Shown in pieces: positions 1 to 11,501 of a stretch of 64,000 bases of DNA. Source of the stretch: Methylobacterium terrae (GTDB lineage Bacteria; Pseudomonadota; Alphaproteobacteria; Rhizobiales; Beijerinckiaceae). The translations under genes were made by a program, and so were the position numbers. The notes under the pieces are model-generated. The model had not been told where the DNA came from. It did no database searches and saw nothing but the letters and a program-made list of their open reading frames with translations. Numbering within the stretch: position 1 is the stretch's first letter; each line of letters opens with the position of its first letter. The stretch is taken from positions 707,001 to 771,000 of the forward strand of contig NZ_CP029553.1 of assembly GCF_003173755.1 (NCBI RefSeq). The letters are read 5' to 3'.

Positions 1-34
1 GGGCAACAAGCGCCCCGATGGGCGAGAACAAGGC

Positions 35-850
35 ATGCGCGTCGTGATCGACCAGGTTTCCCAGCGCCAGCAGGACATCCTCGCCCTCGCCCGCCTGCAC
101 GGGCGGGTCAGCGTCGAGGAGCTGGCGGCGCGGTTCGAGGTGACGCCGCAGACGATCCGCAAGGACCTGAACGAGCTGTGCGACAGCCGGCTCCTGTCGC
201 GCATCCACGGCGGCGCCGTGGTGGCCTCGGGCGTCGAGAACGTGTCCTACGAGGCGCGCCGCCTCGTCGCCCACGGCGAGAAGCGGGCGATCGGCGAGGC
301 GGCAGCAAGGCTGATCCCGAACAGCGCGTCGCTGTTCATCAACATCGGCACCACCACCGAGGAGGTGGCGCGCGCGCTCGGCGACCACGAGGACCTCCTC
401 GTCATCACCAACAACCTCAACGTGGCGACCCTGCTCTACCGCCACCCGAAGATGAGCCTGATCGTCGCCGGCGGGCCGGTGCGGCGGGCCGACGGGGCGG
501 TGATCGGCTCGGCGGCGGTCGATTTCATCAACCAGTTCAAGGTCGATTACGCGGTGATCGGCGCCTCGGCGATCGACGAGGACGGCACGCTGCTCGACTT
601 CGACTACCGCGAGGTGCGGGTCGCCCGCGCCATCATCGACAATGCCCGCCGGGTGATCCTGGTCGCCGACAAGCTGAAGCTCGAACGCTCGGCGCCGATC
701 CGCGTCGGCCACCTGCGCGAGCTCGACTACTTCGTCACCGACGCGCTGCCCTCCGGCGCCTTGCGGGAGATGTGCGCGGCGCATCGCGTCGAGCTGGTCG
801 AGGCCGGGGCGGAGGCCGGCGCGCACGAGACGTCCGACGCCGCCGAGTAG
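35..850 (+). CDS. glpR: DeoR-family transcriptional repressor of the glycerol regulon
   Basis: 271 aa, the usual DeoR/GlpR length. The N-terminal winged helix-turn-helix (about residues 10-60, with VTPQTIRKDLNELCD as recognition region) is followed by the C-terminal sugar-phosphate sensor domain containing INIGTTTEEVA and VIGASAIDEDGTLLDFD, both typical of DeoR sensors. The family binds a phosphorylated ligand, glycerol 3-phosphate in GlpR, which releases operator DNA. It lies just upstream of glpD and the glycerol ABC transporter on the same strand, which decides the GlpR assignment over other DeoR members. Repeated CGAAA boxes follow its stop codon and are the likely operator. ATG at 35 is the first plausible start; sequence before it is too short to exclude an earlier one. 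Confidence 0.88.
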   Translation: MRVVIDQVSQRQQDILALARLHGRVSVEELAARFEVTPQTIRKDLNELCDSRLLSRIHGGAVVASGVENVSYEARRLVAHGEKRAIGEAAARLIPNSASLFINIGTTTEEVARALGDHEDLLVITNNLNVATLLYRHPKMSLIVAGGPVRRADGAVIGSAAVDFINQFKVDYAVIGASAIDEDGTLLDFDYREVRVARAIIDNARRVILVADKLKLERSAPIRVGHLRELDYFVTDALPSGALREMCAAHRVELVEAGAEAGAHETSDAAE

Positions 851-851
851 C

Positions 852-979
852 CGAAACCGATACATCGCCGAAACCGAAAGGCTTGGGCTTTCGTTCGCAC
901 CTCTCGGCTTTCGGTTTCGCTTGCGTCAGCCACCGGTCGCGACTAGATTCGCACCAGGATGCAAACGAAAGAGCCGAAA
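852..979. promoter_or_regulatory. Cluster of CGAAA/TTTCG boxes, probable GlpR operator
   Basis: Eight copies of CGAAA or its complement TTTCG occur at 852, 869, 875, 889, 909, 915, 966 and 975. Two are paired 6 bp apart as CGAAACCGAAA (869-879), mirrored exactly by TTTCGGTTTCG (909-919). DeoR-family repressors commonly bind short repeated boxes of this kind. The position between glpR and glpD makes this the likely autoregulated operator; binding is inferred. Confidence 0.6.
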
Positions 980-2548
980 GGCTCGGACAGGGAGGTGGCC
1001 TTGGCCCCCAGGCGCCAGCAGCCCGGCGACGAGCGCGGGGTGTTCGACCTCGCGGTGATCGGCGGCGGCATCAACGGCTGCGGCATCGCCCGCGACGCGG
1101 TCGGCCGCGGCGCCTCGGTGGTGCTGTTCGAGCAGAACGACCTGGCCAGCGGCACCTCCTCGACCTCGACCAAGCTGATCCACGGCGGCCTGCGCTACCT
1201 CGAGCATTACGAGTTCCGCCTGGTCCGCGAGGCCCTGATGGAGCGCGAGGTGCTGTGGGGCATGGCGCCCCACATCGTCTGGCCCCTGCGCTTCGTGCTG
1301 CCGCACCATTCGGGTCTGCGGCCCGGCTGGCTCCTGCGCCTGGGGCTCCTGCTCTACGACAACCTCGGCGGCCGCAAGCGCCTGCCCGGCACCCGCACCC
1401 TCGACCTCACCCGCGATCCCGCCGGCGAGCCGCTGAAAGCCGGCTTTCGCCGCGCCTTCGAATATTCGGATTGCTGGGTCGAGGATTCGCGCCTCGTGGT
1501 GCTGAACGCCCGCGACGCCGCCGAGCGCGGCGCGATGATCCGCACCCGCACCCGGGTCGTCACCGTCGCCCGCACCGACGGGCTGTGGGAGATCACCGCG
1601 GAGGACCGCCAGACCGGCGCCCGCGACACCGTGCGGGCCCGCACCCTCGTCAACGCCGCCGGCCCCTGGGTGGCGAACGTGCTCACCGGCGTGGCGCGGG
1701 CCAATTCCAGCGAGGGCGTGCGCCTCGTCCAGGGCAGCCACATCGTGGTGCGGCGCCTCTTCCAGCACGACCGCGCCTACATCTTCCAGAACGCCGACCA
1801 GCGCATCATCTTCGCGATCCCCTACGAGCGCGACTTCACGCTGATCGGCACCACCGACCGCGACTACAAGGGCGACCCCGCCGACGTGAAGGCGAGCGAG
1901 GAGGAGATCGCCTATCTCTGCGCCGCCGCGAGCGAGTACTTCCGCGATCCGGTCACCCGCGACGAGGTGGTGTGGACCTATTCGGGCGTGCGCCCGCTCT
2001 ACGACGACGGCGCCTCGAAGGCGCAGGAAGCCACCCGCGACTACGTGCTGACCCTCGATGCGCCGGACGGCCAGCCGGCGATGCTCTCGGTCTTCGGCGG
2101 CAAGATCACCACCTATCGCCGCCTCGCCGAATCGGCGCTCGAGCGCCTGAAGGACCACCTCCCGGCGGCCCGCAAGGAGCCCTGGACCTCGGGTGCCGTC
2201 CTGCCGGGCGGCAACTTCCCGAAGGAGGGCTACGACGAGGTCGTGGCGGGGCTTGCGCGCCAGCACCCGGGCGTGCCGGAGGCGCTGGTCGCCCGGCTGG
2301 TGCGGGCCTACGGCACCGATGCGCGGGAGATCCTGAGCGGCGCCCGCTCGCTGGCCGATCTCGGACGGGTGTTCGGGGCGGATCTCACCGAGCGCGAGGT
2401 GCGCCACCTGATGCGCCGCGAATGGGCGGTCTCCGCCGACGACGTGCTCTGGCGCCGTTCGAAGCTCGGCCTTAGGGTCACCCCCGCCGAGGCCGCCGCC
2501 CTCGACGACTTCATGCGCCGCGCCGCCGCCGCGCCCAACGCCGCCTGA
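959..2548 (+). CDS. glpD: Glycerol-3-phosphate dehydrogenase, FAD-dependent, aerobic type
   Basis: 529 aa, standard GlpD length. The N-terminal FAD-binding motif DLAVIGGGINGCGIARDA (about residues 24-41) and the following GTSSTSTKLIHGGLRYLE block are diagnostic. The C-terminal DAO_C region (MRREWAVSADDVLWRRSKLG) is complete. It oxidises sn-glycerol 3-phosphate to dihydroxyacetone phosphate at the inner membrane, passing electrons to ubiquinone. It is the first structural gene of the glp cluster, 24 bp before glpS. The annotated ATG (959) has only a weak ribosome site. An in-frame TTG at 1001 sits 5 nt after a strong GGGAGG (990-995) and would leave two CGAAA boxes in the leader, so the true protein may begin there (about 515 aa). 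Confidence 0.93.
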   Translation: MQTKEPKGSDREVALAPRRQQPGDERGVFDLAVIGGGINGCGIARDAVGRGASVVLFEQNDLASGTSSTSTKLIHGGLRYLEHYEFRLVREALMEREVLWGMAPHIVWPLRFVLPHHSGLRPGWLLRLGLLLYDNLGGRKRLPGTRTLDLTRDPAGEPLKAGFRRAFEYSDCWVEDSRLVVLNARDAAERGAMIRTRTRVVTVARTDGLWEITAEDRQTGARDTVRARTLVNAAGPWVANVLTGVARANSSEGVRLVQGSHIVVRRLFQHDRAYIFQNADQRIIFAIPYERDFTLIGTTDRDYKGDPADVKASEEEIAYLCAAASEYFRDPVTRDEVVWTYSGVRPLYDDGASKAQEATRDYVLTLDAPDGQPAMLSVFGGKITTYRRLAESALERLKDHLPAARKEPWTSGAVLPGGNFPKEGYDEVVAGLARQHPGVPEALVARLVRAYGTDAREILSGARSLADLGRVFGADLTEREVRHLMRREWAVSADDVLWRRSKLGLRVTPAEAAALDDFMRRAAAAPNAA

Positions 2549-2572
2549 CGAGACGAGAGACGGGAGGGCGCC

Positions 2573-3670
2573 ATGACCCTGATCCTGGAGAACGTGACCA
2601 AGCGGGTCGGCCCCGAGACCCATATCCGCGACGTCAGCCTCGCCCTGCCGAAGGGCTCGCTCAACGTGCTGCTCGGCCAGACGCTCGCCGGCAAGACGAC
2701 GCTGATGCGCCTGATGGCCGGGCTCGAGGCGCCGAGCGATGGAAGGATTATCGCCGACGGCAAGGACGTGACCGGGCTGCCGGTGCAAGCCCGCAACGTC
2801 GCGATGGTCTACCAGCAGTTCATCAACTACCCCTCGCTCTCGGTCTACGAGAACATCGCCTCGCCGATGCGGGTCGCCGGGGTCGCGAGGGCCGAGATCG
2901 AGGCGCGGGTGCAGGAGGCGGCGGGGCTTCTCCGGCTCACCCCCTACCTCAAGCGCAAGCCCCTCGAACTGTCGGGCGGCCAGCAGCAGCGCACCGCCAT
3001 CGCCCGGGCGCTCTGCAAGCGCGCCGACCTCGTGCTGATGGACGAGCCGCTGGCGAACCTCGACTACAAGCTGCGCGAGGAGTTGCGGGAAGAACTCCCG
3101 CGGATCTTCGCCGCTACGGGGGCCATCTTCGTCTACGCCACCACCGAGCCGGCCGAGGCCCTGATGCTCGGCGGGCGCACCGCCACCCTGCACCAGGGCC
3201 GCGTCACCCAGGTCGGTCCGACGCCGGACGTCTACCGCCGGCCCCAGGATCTCGTCACCGCGAAGGTCTTCTCCGACCCGCCGCTCAACACCTTGAGCGT
3301 GACGAAGGCCGGCGGCCGGGTCTCGCTTCCGACCGGCGGCCAGGTCCGGGCGACCGGCACGCTCGCGACCGTGCCCGACGGCACCTACACGATCGGCTTT
3401 CGCGCCCACCACCTCGCCCTCGATCCCCTGCAGGCCGAGGCGATCGCGCTGCCCGCCACCGTCTCGGTCGCCGAGATCACCGGCTCGGAGAGCTACGTCC
3501 ATGTCGACCTGCAAGCCGATGCCGGCGAGAGCCGCCTGATCGCGCTCCTGCCCGGCGTGCGCCGGCTCGAGCCCGGCACGGCGGTGACCGCCTATCTCGA
3601 CCCCCGCCACGCCCTGGTGTTCGACGGGACCGGCCGCACCGCCGCCCTCGACCTGCCGGCGGCGGCTTGA
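2573..3670 (+). CDS. glpS: Glycerol ABC transporter ATP-binding subunit GlpS-like
   Basis: 365 aa, MalK/UgpC-type ATPase with a C-terminal regulatory (TOBE-like) region after about residue 235. Walker A is GQTLAGKT (35-42), Q-loop near 81, canonical signature LSGGQ (133-137) and Walker B LVLMDE (153-158). The H-loop is abnormal: where homologues have VTHDQ, this protein reads ATTEP, so the catalytic histidine is threonine (about residue 191). It pairs with the adjacent GlpT, whose signature motif is degenerate instead. Gene order matches the Rhizobium leguminosarum glpRDSTPQUVK cluster, where the system imports glycerol. A good ribosome site (GGGAGG) precedes the ATG. Confidence 0.86.
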   Translation: MTLILENVTKRVGPETHIRDVSLALPKGSLNVLLGQTLAGKTTLMRLMAGLEAPSDGRIIADGKDVTGLPVQARNVAMVYQQFINYPSLSVYENIASPMRVAGVARAEIEARVQEAAGLLRLTPYLKRKPLELSGGQQQRTAIARALCKRADLVLMDEPLANLDYKLREELREELPRIFAATGAIFVYATTEPAEALMLGGRTATLHQGRVTQVGPTPDVYRRPQDLVTAKVFSDPPLNTLSVTKAGGRVSLPTGGQVRATGTLATVPDGTYTIGFRAHHLALDPLQAEAIALPATVSVAEITGSESYVHVDLQADAGESRLIALLPGVRRLEPGTAVTAYLDPRHALVFDGTGRTAALDLPAAA

Positions 3671-3685
3671 GAGGAGAGGGGATCC

Positions 3686-4767
<1,082 letters not shown>

Positions 4768-4771
<4 letters not shown>

Positions 4772-5742
4772 CCAAGACCGTCAACCAGAAGGCCTGGCTC
4801 CTCGTCCTGCCGGTCTTCGCCGTCGTCGCCTTCTCGGCGGTGCTGCCGCTGATGACGGTGGTCAACTACTCGGTCCAGGACACGTTCGGGAACAACCAGT
4901 TCTTCTGGAACGGCCTCGGCTGGTTCCAGGAACTGCTCGACCCGTCGAGCCAGTTCGGCGAGCGCTTCTTCGATTCGCTGTGGCGCAACCTCCTGTTCTC
5001 AGGGATCATCCTGGCGATCGAGGTGCCGCTCGGCATCGCGGTGGCGCTGTCGATGCCGCGGGAGGGCCGCTCGGTCGCGTTCTGCCTCGTGCTGATGGCC
5101 CTGCCGCTGCTGATCCCGTGGAACGTCGTCGGCACGATCTGGCAGGTCTTCGCCCGCACCGATATCGGCCTCCTCGGCTCGTTCCTCAACCGCATCGGCA
5201 TCGACTACAATTACGCCGGCTCCGCGCTCGCCGCCTGGGTCACCATCGTGACCATGGACGTGTGGCACTGGACGAGCCTCGTCGCGCTCCTGTGCTACGC
5301 GGGTCTCAAGTCGATCCCCGACGCCTATTACCAGGCCGCCCGCATCGACGGGGCGAGCCAGTGGGCGATCTTCCGCACGATCCAGCTGCCGAAGATGCGC
5401 CGCGTCCTGCTGATCGCCGTGCTGCTGCGCTTCATGGACTCGTTCATGATCTACACCGAGCCCTTCGTGCTCACCGGCGGCGGGCCCGGCAACGCCACGA
5501 CCTTCCTGTCGATCGACCTCGTCAAGCTGGCGCTGGGACAGTTCGACCTCGGCCGGGCGGCGGCGATGTCGCTGGTCTACAACCTGATCATCCTCAGCGT
5601 CTGCTGGGTGTTCTACACCGTGATGACCAACGTGGACGCCGGCAACCGCACGGTGCTGGCCGACACCGACCCGGCGGATGCCGGCGCCGCCGGCAGCCTG
5701 CCCCCCGCCACCACCATCCCGCTCGACCGGAGGGCCGCCTGA
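4768..5742 (+). CDS. glpP: Glycerol ABC transporter permease GlpP-like
   Basis: 324 aa, MalF/UgpA-type inner-membrane permease with about six hydrophobic segments. The cytoplasmic EAA loop that contacts the ATPases reads YYQAARIDGASQWAIFRTI (about residues 189-207). The start overlaps the glpT stop by 4 nt, and its own stop TGA overlaps the glpQ start (TGATG), as expected for subunits made in equal amounts. A soluble C-terminal tail of roughly 35 residues rich in Ala, Asp and Pro follows the last membrane span. Confidence 0.88.
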
Positions 5743-6539
5743 TGCGCCCGCGCCACGTCGTGATGACGCTCTACCTCCTGTTCCTGATGGTCCCGATCTA
5801 CTGGCTCGTGAACATGAGCCTGAAGACCAACCAGGAAATCAACACCAGCATGACGCTCTGGCCTCATGCCATCACGTTCGACAACTACATCCGGATCTTC
5901 ACCGATCCGAGCTGGTACGGTGGCTACCTGAACTCGCTGTCCTACGTGGCGATCAACACGGTTCTGTCGATCGGCCTCGCCTTGCCGGCGGCCTACGCGT
6001 TCTCGCGCTACAGCTTCATCGGCGACAAGCACCTGTTCTTCTGGCTGCTCTCGAACCGGATGGCGCCGCCGGCGGTGTTCGCGCTTCCCTTCTTCAACCT
6101 CTACTCGGCGGTCGGCCTGTTCGACACGCCCTGGGCGGTGGCGCTCGCCCACTGCCTGTTCAACGTGCCGCTGGCGGTGTGGATTCTCGAAGGCTTCATG
6201 TCCGGCGTGCCGCGCGAGATCGACGAGACCGCGGCGATCGACGGCTACTCGTTCCCGCGCTTCTTCATCAAGATCTTCATGCCGCTGATCGCGTCCGGCA
6301 TCGGCGTCGCCGCCTTCTTCTGCTTCATGTTCTCGTGGGTCGAGCTTTTGCTCGCCCGCACGCTCACCTCGGTCGACGCCAAGCCCATCGCCGCCACCAT
6401 GACCCGCACGGTCTCGGCCGCCGGCATGGATTGGGGCCTGCTCGCGGCGGCCGGCGTGCTCACCATCGTGCCGGGCGCCCTCGTGATCTGGTTCGTGCGC
6501 AACTACATCGCCAAGGGCTTCGCCCTCGGTCGGGTGTGA
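5742..6539 (+). CDS. glpQ: Glycerol ABC transporter permease GlpQ-like
   Basis: 265 aa, MalG/UgpE-type permease. The product starts MRPRHVVMTLYLLFLMVPI; the first membrane span follows at once. The EAA loop is EIDETAAIDGYSFPRFFIK, ending in the usual basic turn. The start at 5742 is fixed by the TGATG overlap with glpP. It forms the transmembrane pore with GlpP. The symbol follows the Rhizobium glycerol operon; it is not the periplasmic phosphodiesterase GlpQ of enterobacteria. Confidence 0.88.
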   Translation: MRPRHVVMTLYLLFLMVPIYWLVNMSLKTNQEINTSMTLWPHAITFDNYIRIFTDPSWYGGYLNSLSYVAINTVLSIGLALPAAYAFSRYSFIGDKHLFFWLLSNRMAPPAVFALPFFNLYSAVGLFDTPWAVALAHCLFNVPLAVWILEGFMSGVPREIDETAAIDGYSFPRFFIKIFMPLIASGIGVAAFFCFMFSWVELLLARTLTSVDAKPIAATMTRTVSAAGMDWGLLAAAGVLTIVPGALVIWFVRNYIAKGFALGRV

Positions 6540-6555
6540 TCGGGGAGTTCGTCCG

Positions 6556-6837
6556 ATGTCCGATTTCGCCTGGATGGCCTGGACCTGGCAGACCGCCGTG
6601 TTCTTCGCGGTCATCGCCGGCCTGCTCGCCCTGATGACCGCGCTGGCCGTCTGGCGCCCGGAGACCGAAGAGGTCGGGATCCTGCGCATCCCGACGACCC
6701 GGGGCGACCGGCTGTTCCTGACGCTGGTCGGCGCCGCCTTCATCAACCTCGCCTGGCTCGGCCTCGTCGGCCCGAGCCTCGAATGGGCGCTCGCGCTCTC
6801 GCTCGTTTACGGGGCGGTGATGTTCCGCTTCGCTTAA
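6556..6837 (+). CDS. glpU: Small membrane protein, DUF2160 family, GlpU-like
   Basis: 93 aa with three hydrophobic stretches and a central charged loop (RPETEEVGILRIPTTRGDR). It matches the DUF2160 family of small membrane proteins that accompany glycerol ABC transporters, where it is called GlpU. Its biochemical role is not known; a partner or assembly role with the permeases is inferred from strict synteny. It lies 16 bp after glpQ and 73 bp before glpV. Confidence 0.78.
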   Translation: MSDFAWMAWTWQTAVFFAVIAGLLALMTALAVWRPETEEVGILRIPTTRGDRLFLTLVGAAFINLAWLGLVGPSLEWALALSLVYGAVMFRFA

Positions 6838-6910
6838 ACGGTTCGTCGCTACGTCCGGCAGCCAGCCGGCATCAGGCGGGCCGATCACCACCAGAGGGAG
6901 GACCACCACC

Positions 6911-8656
<1,746 letters not shown>

Positions 8657-8664
8657 CGCTGCGG

Positions 8665-8696
8665 GAGCCGGGGCGTGCAGCCCCGGCTCTCCTTTC
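8665..8696 (+). terminator. Hairpin terminator after glpV
   Basis: GAGCCGGGGC and GCCCCGGCTC form a perfect 10-bp stem (8665-8674 with 8680-8689) around loop GTGCA, followed by a weak TCCTTT tract. It probably attenuates transcription into glpK, which lies 120 bp further on. Confidence 0.6.
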
Positions 8697-8809
8697 CGCG
8701 ATGATCCGGGAATGGCTATGACGGCGGCGACCGCCGCGCTCGTCGCGAGGGAGATCGTCTTGGCCTACGACATGACGGAACCGCCACCTCTCTGACGAGC
8801 CCCGAAACG

Positions 8810-10303
8810 ATGTCCTCCCTCATCCTCGCCATCGACCAGGGCACCACCTCCTCGCGCGCCCTCTTGTTCCGGCCCGACACCTCGATCGCGGGCCTCGCCC
8901 AGGCCGAGTTCCCGCAGCACTTCCCGGCCTCGGGCTGGGTCGAGCACGAGCCGGAGGACCTCTGGCGCACGACGCTCGAGACCTGCCGGGCGGCGATGAA
9001 GCAGGCCGGGGTCACGGCCCGGGACGTGGCGGCGATCGGCATCACCAACCAGCGCGAGACGACGCTGGTCTGGGACCGGCGCACCGGCGAGGCGGTGCAC
9101 CGCGCCATCGTCTGGCAGGACCGGCGCTCGGCCGGGATCTGCGCCCGCCTCAAGGAGGCCGGCCACGAGCCGATGGTGACGGGCAAGACCGGCCTGATCC
9201 TCGACCCCTACTTCTCCGGCACCAAGATCGCCTGGATCCTCGACAACGTGCCCGGCGCCCGCGCCCGGGCCGAGGCCGGCGAGCTCGCCTTCGGCACCGT
9301 CGATTCGTATCTCCTGTGGCGCCTCACGGGCGGGCGGCTGCACGTCACCGATGCCACCAACGCCTCGCGCACGCTGCTCTTCGACATCCATCGCGGCGCC
9401 TGGGACGAGGAACTGACGGGGCTCCTCGGCGTGCCGGCCTCGATGCTCCCGGAGGTGCGCGATTCCTCAGGCGATTTCGGTGAGACCGACCCGGAGCTGT
9501 TCGGCGCCGCGATCCCGATCCGGGGCGTCGCCGGCGACCAGCAGGCGGCCGTCGTCGGGCAGGCCTGCTTCCGGCCCGGCATGGTCAAGTCGACCTACGG
9601 CACCGGGTGCTTCGCCCTCCTCAACACCGGCTCCCAGCCGGTCGCCTCGAAGAACAAGCTCCTCACCACCATCGCCTACCAGCTCGACGGGAAGCGCACC
9701 TACGCGCTCGAAGGCTCGATCTTCGTCGCGGGCGCGGCGGTGCAGTGGCTGCGCGACGGGCTCGGCGTGATCGAATCGGCTGCCGAGACGGGCGCGCTCG
9801 CCGAGCGGGCCGACCCGGGCCAGGACGTCTACCTCGTGCCGGCCTTCGTCGGCCTCGGCGCGCCCTACTGGGAGCCGGACGCCCGCGGCGCCCTGTTCGG
9901 GCTGACCCGCGGCACGGGACCGGCCGAACTCGCCCGCGCGGCGCTCGAGAGCGTCTGCTTCCAGACCGCCGACCTCCTCGCCGCCATGCGGGCCGACTGG
10001 GCGGACGGGGACGGCAGCGCCACGGTGCTCAGGGTCGATGGCGGCATGGTCGCCTCCGACTGGACGATGCAGCGCCTCGCCGACCTGCTCGCCGCCCCCG
10101 TCGACCGCCCCGAGGTGAAGGAGACGACGGCGCTGGGCGCGGCCTACCTCGCCGGCCTCGCCTGCGGCCTCTACCCGGAGCCCGAGCACTTCGCCGACCA
10201 TTGGCGCCTGGAGCGTCGCTTCGCCCCGGCGATGGAGCCGACGCTGCGCGAGCGGCGGCTGGCCGGCTGGCGCAAGGCGGTGAGCTGTTTGGTGGGGAAG
10301 TAG
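8810..10303 (+). CDS. glpK: Glycerol kinase
   Basis: 497 aa, full GlpK length. The FGGY-family N-terminus reads [17 protein letters not shown] (about residues 4-20). The phosphate-binding YGTGCF block and the adenosine motif [19 protein letters not shown] near residues 406-424 are present. It phosphorylates glycerol to sn-glycerol 3-phosphate with ATP, trapping the imported substrate and producing the GlpD substrate and the likely GlpR inducer. It follows the transporter genes behind a hairpin, so it may also have its own promoter. Confidence 0.95.
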   Translation: MSSLILAIDQGTTSSRALLFRPDTSIAGLAQAEFPQHFPASGWVEHEPEDLWRTTLETCRAAMKQAGVTARDVAAIGITNQRETTLVWDRRTGEAVHRAIVWQDRRSAGICARLKEAGHEPMVTGKTGLILDPYFSGTKIAWILDNVPGARARAEAGELAFGTVDSYLLWRLTGGRLHVTDATNASRTLLFDIHRGAWDEELTGLLGVPASMLPEVRDSSGDFGETDPELFGAAIPIRGVAGDQQAAVVGQACFRPGMVKSTYGTGCFALLNTGSQPVASKNKLLTTIAYQLDGKRTYALEGSIFVAGAAVQWLRDGLGVIESAAETGALAERADPGQDVYLVPAFVGLGAPYWEPDARGALFGLTRGTGPAELARAALESVCFQTADLLAAMRADWADGDGSATVLRVDGGMVASDWTMQRLADLLAAPVDRPEVKETTALGAAYLAGLACGLYPEPEHFADHWRLERRFAPAMEPTLRERRLAGWRKAVSCLVGK

Positions 10304-10348
10304 ACACCTGACTTACCGGCGCTGACTGAAAACCAGATGGCGCGGGAT

Positions 10349-10394
10349 CCCCTCTCCCGAGTGGGAGAGGGGTAGGGGTGAGGGTGATACGGTT
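10349..10394 (+). repeat. Palindromic intergenic repeat, copy 1
   Basis: CCCCTCTCCC and GGGAGAGGGG form a hairpin with a short loop, followed by a TAGGGGTGAGGGTG tail ending in CGGTT. The copy at 10450-10496 is the same element in opposite orientation. It lies between convergent glpK and the next minus-strand gene. Confidence 0.75.
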
Positions 10395-10449
10395 CTTATC
10401 CAAGCACTGAACGTCGTGCTGACAGCGGGACGGTCAGAGCCTGACTCGG

Positions 10450-10496
10450 AACCGTGTCACCCTCACCCCCGGCCCCTCTCCCACACGGGAGAGGGG
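10450..10496 (-). repeat. Palindromic intergenic repeat, copy 2 (inverted)
   Basis: Inverted copy of the 10349-10394 element, differing at only a few positions. The two copies flank about 55 bp of unique sequence, so the whole stretch 10349-10496 can fold into one long arm or two separate hairpins. Confidence 0.75.
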
Positions 10497-10538
10497 AGGG
10501 AGCTTTATCTTGTCATCGACAATGCCGCGCTGACATTT

Positions 10539-11405
10539 TTACTTCTCCAGCCGCGCGATCAGGCTCGACGTGTCCCAGCGCCCGCCGCCCAGGCTCTGCA
10601 CCTCGGCGTAGAACTGGTCGACGAGGGCCGTCACCGGCAGCTTGGCCTTGTTGCGGCGGGCTTCCGCGAGGACGATCGACAGGTCCTTGCGCATCCAGTC
10701 GACGGCGAAGCCGAACTCGAACTTGCCCTCGTTCATGGTCTTGCCGCGGTTCTCCATCTGCCAGGAGCCGGCGGCCCCCTTGGAGATCACGTCGAGCACC
10801 GCCTCGATGTCGAGCCCCGCCCGCTTGCCGAAATGCACCGCCTCCGACAGGCCCTGGACGAGGCCCGCGATGCAGATCTGGTTCATCATCTTGGCGAGCT
10901 GGCCGGCGCCGACGGGCCCCAGCAGCCGGCAGGCGCGGGCGTAAGACCCGATCACCGGCTCGACCCGGGCGAAGGTGTCGGCCTCGCCGCCGCACATCAC
11001 CGTCAGCACGCCGTTCTCGGCGCCCGCCTGGCCGCCGGAGACCGGCGCGTCGATGAAGCCGAACCCGGCCTTGCCCGCAGCCTCGGACAGCTCGCGCGCC
11101 ACCTCCGCCGAGGCGGTGGTGTGGTCGACGAAGACCGTGCCCTTGCCCATCGCCGCGAAGGCGCCGTCCGGCCCGGTCGTGACCTGGCGCAGGTCGTCGT
11201 CGTTGCCGACGCAGGCGAAGACGATCTCCTGGCCCTCGGCCGCCTCGCGGGGCGTCGCCGCGGCCTTGCCGCCATGCGCGCTCACCCAGTCGTCGGCCTT
11301 GGCCTTGGTGCGGTTGTAGACCGTGACGTCGTGGCCCTTGGCGGCGAGGTGACGGGCCATCGGCCCCCCCATCACGCCGAGACCCAGAAACGCGACCTTT
11401 GCCAT
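10539..11405 (-). CDS. NAD(P)-dependent beta-hydroxyacid dehydrogenase (3-hydroxyisobutyrate dehydrogenase / tartronate semialdehyde reductase family)
   Basis: 288 aa. The N-terminal Rossmann motif GLGVMGGPMARHL and the substrate signature FIDAPVSGGQAGAENG are those of the 3-HIBADH family. The catalytic lysine lies in KMMNQICIAG. Members reduce tartronate semialdehyde to glycerate or oxidise 3-hydroxyisobutyrate; the sequence does not decide between them. I chose the start at 11405 because GGGAGGAG lies 6 nt upstream, although the frame is open to 11477. It lies 96 bp downstream of the binding-protein gene on the same strand. Confidence 0.85.
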   Translation of the reverse strand: MAKVAFLGLGVMGGPMARHLAAKGHDVTVYNRTKAKADDWVSAHGGKAAATPREAAEGQEIVFACVGNDDDLRQVTTGPDGAFAAMGKGTVFVDHTTASAEVARELSEAAGKAGFGFIDAPVSGGQAGAENGVLTVMCGGEADTFARVEPVIGSYARACRLLGPVGAGQLAKMMNQICIAGLVQGLSEAVHFGKRAGLDIEAVLDVISKGAAGSWQMENRGKTMNEGKFEFGFAVDWMRKDLSIVLAEARRNKAKLPVTALVDQFYAEVQSLGGGRWDTSSLIARLEK

Positions 11406-11501
11406 GCGCTCGCTCCTCCCACGCCGTTGTCCCGGCGGTCGGTCCCCGGTGTAGTGAGCCGCGCCTACGCCCGTCAAACGGGCGTCGTCACCGGCGTGTC
11501 G

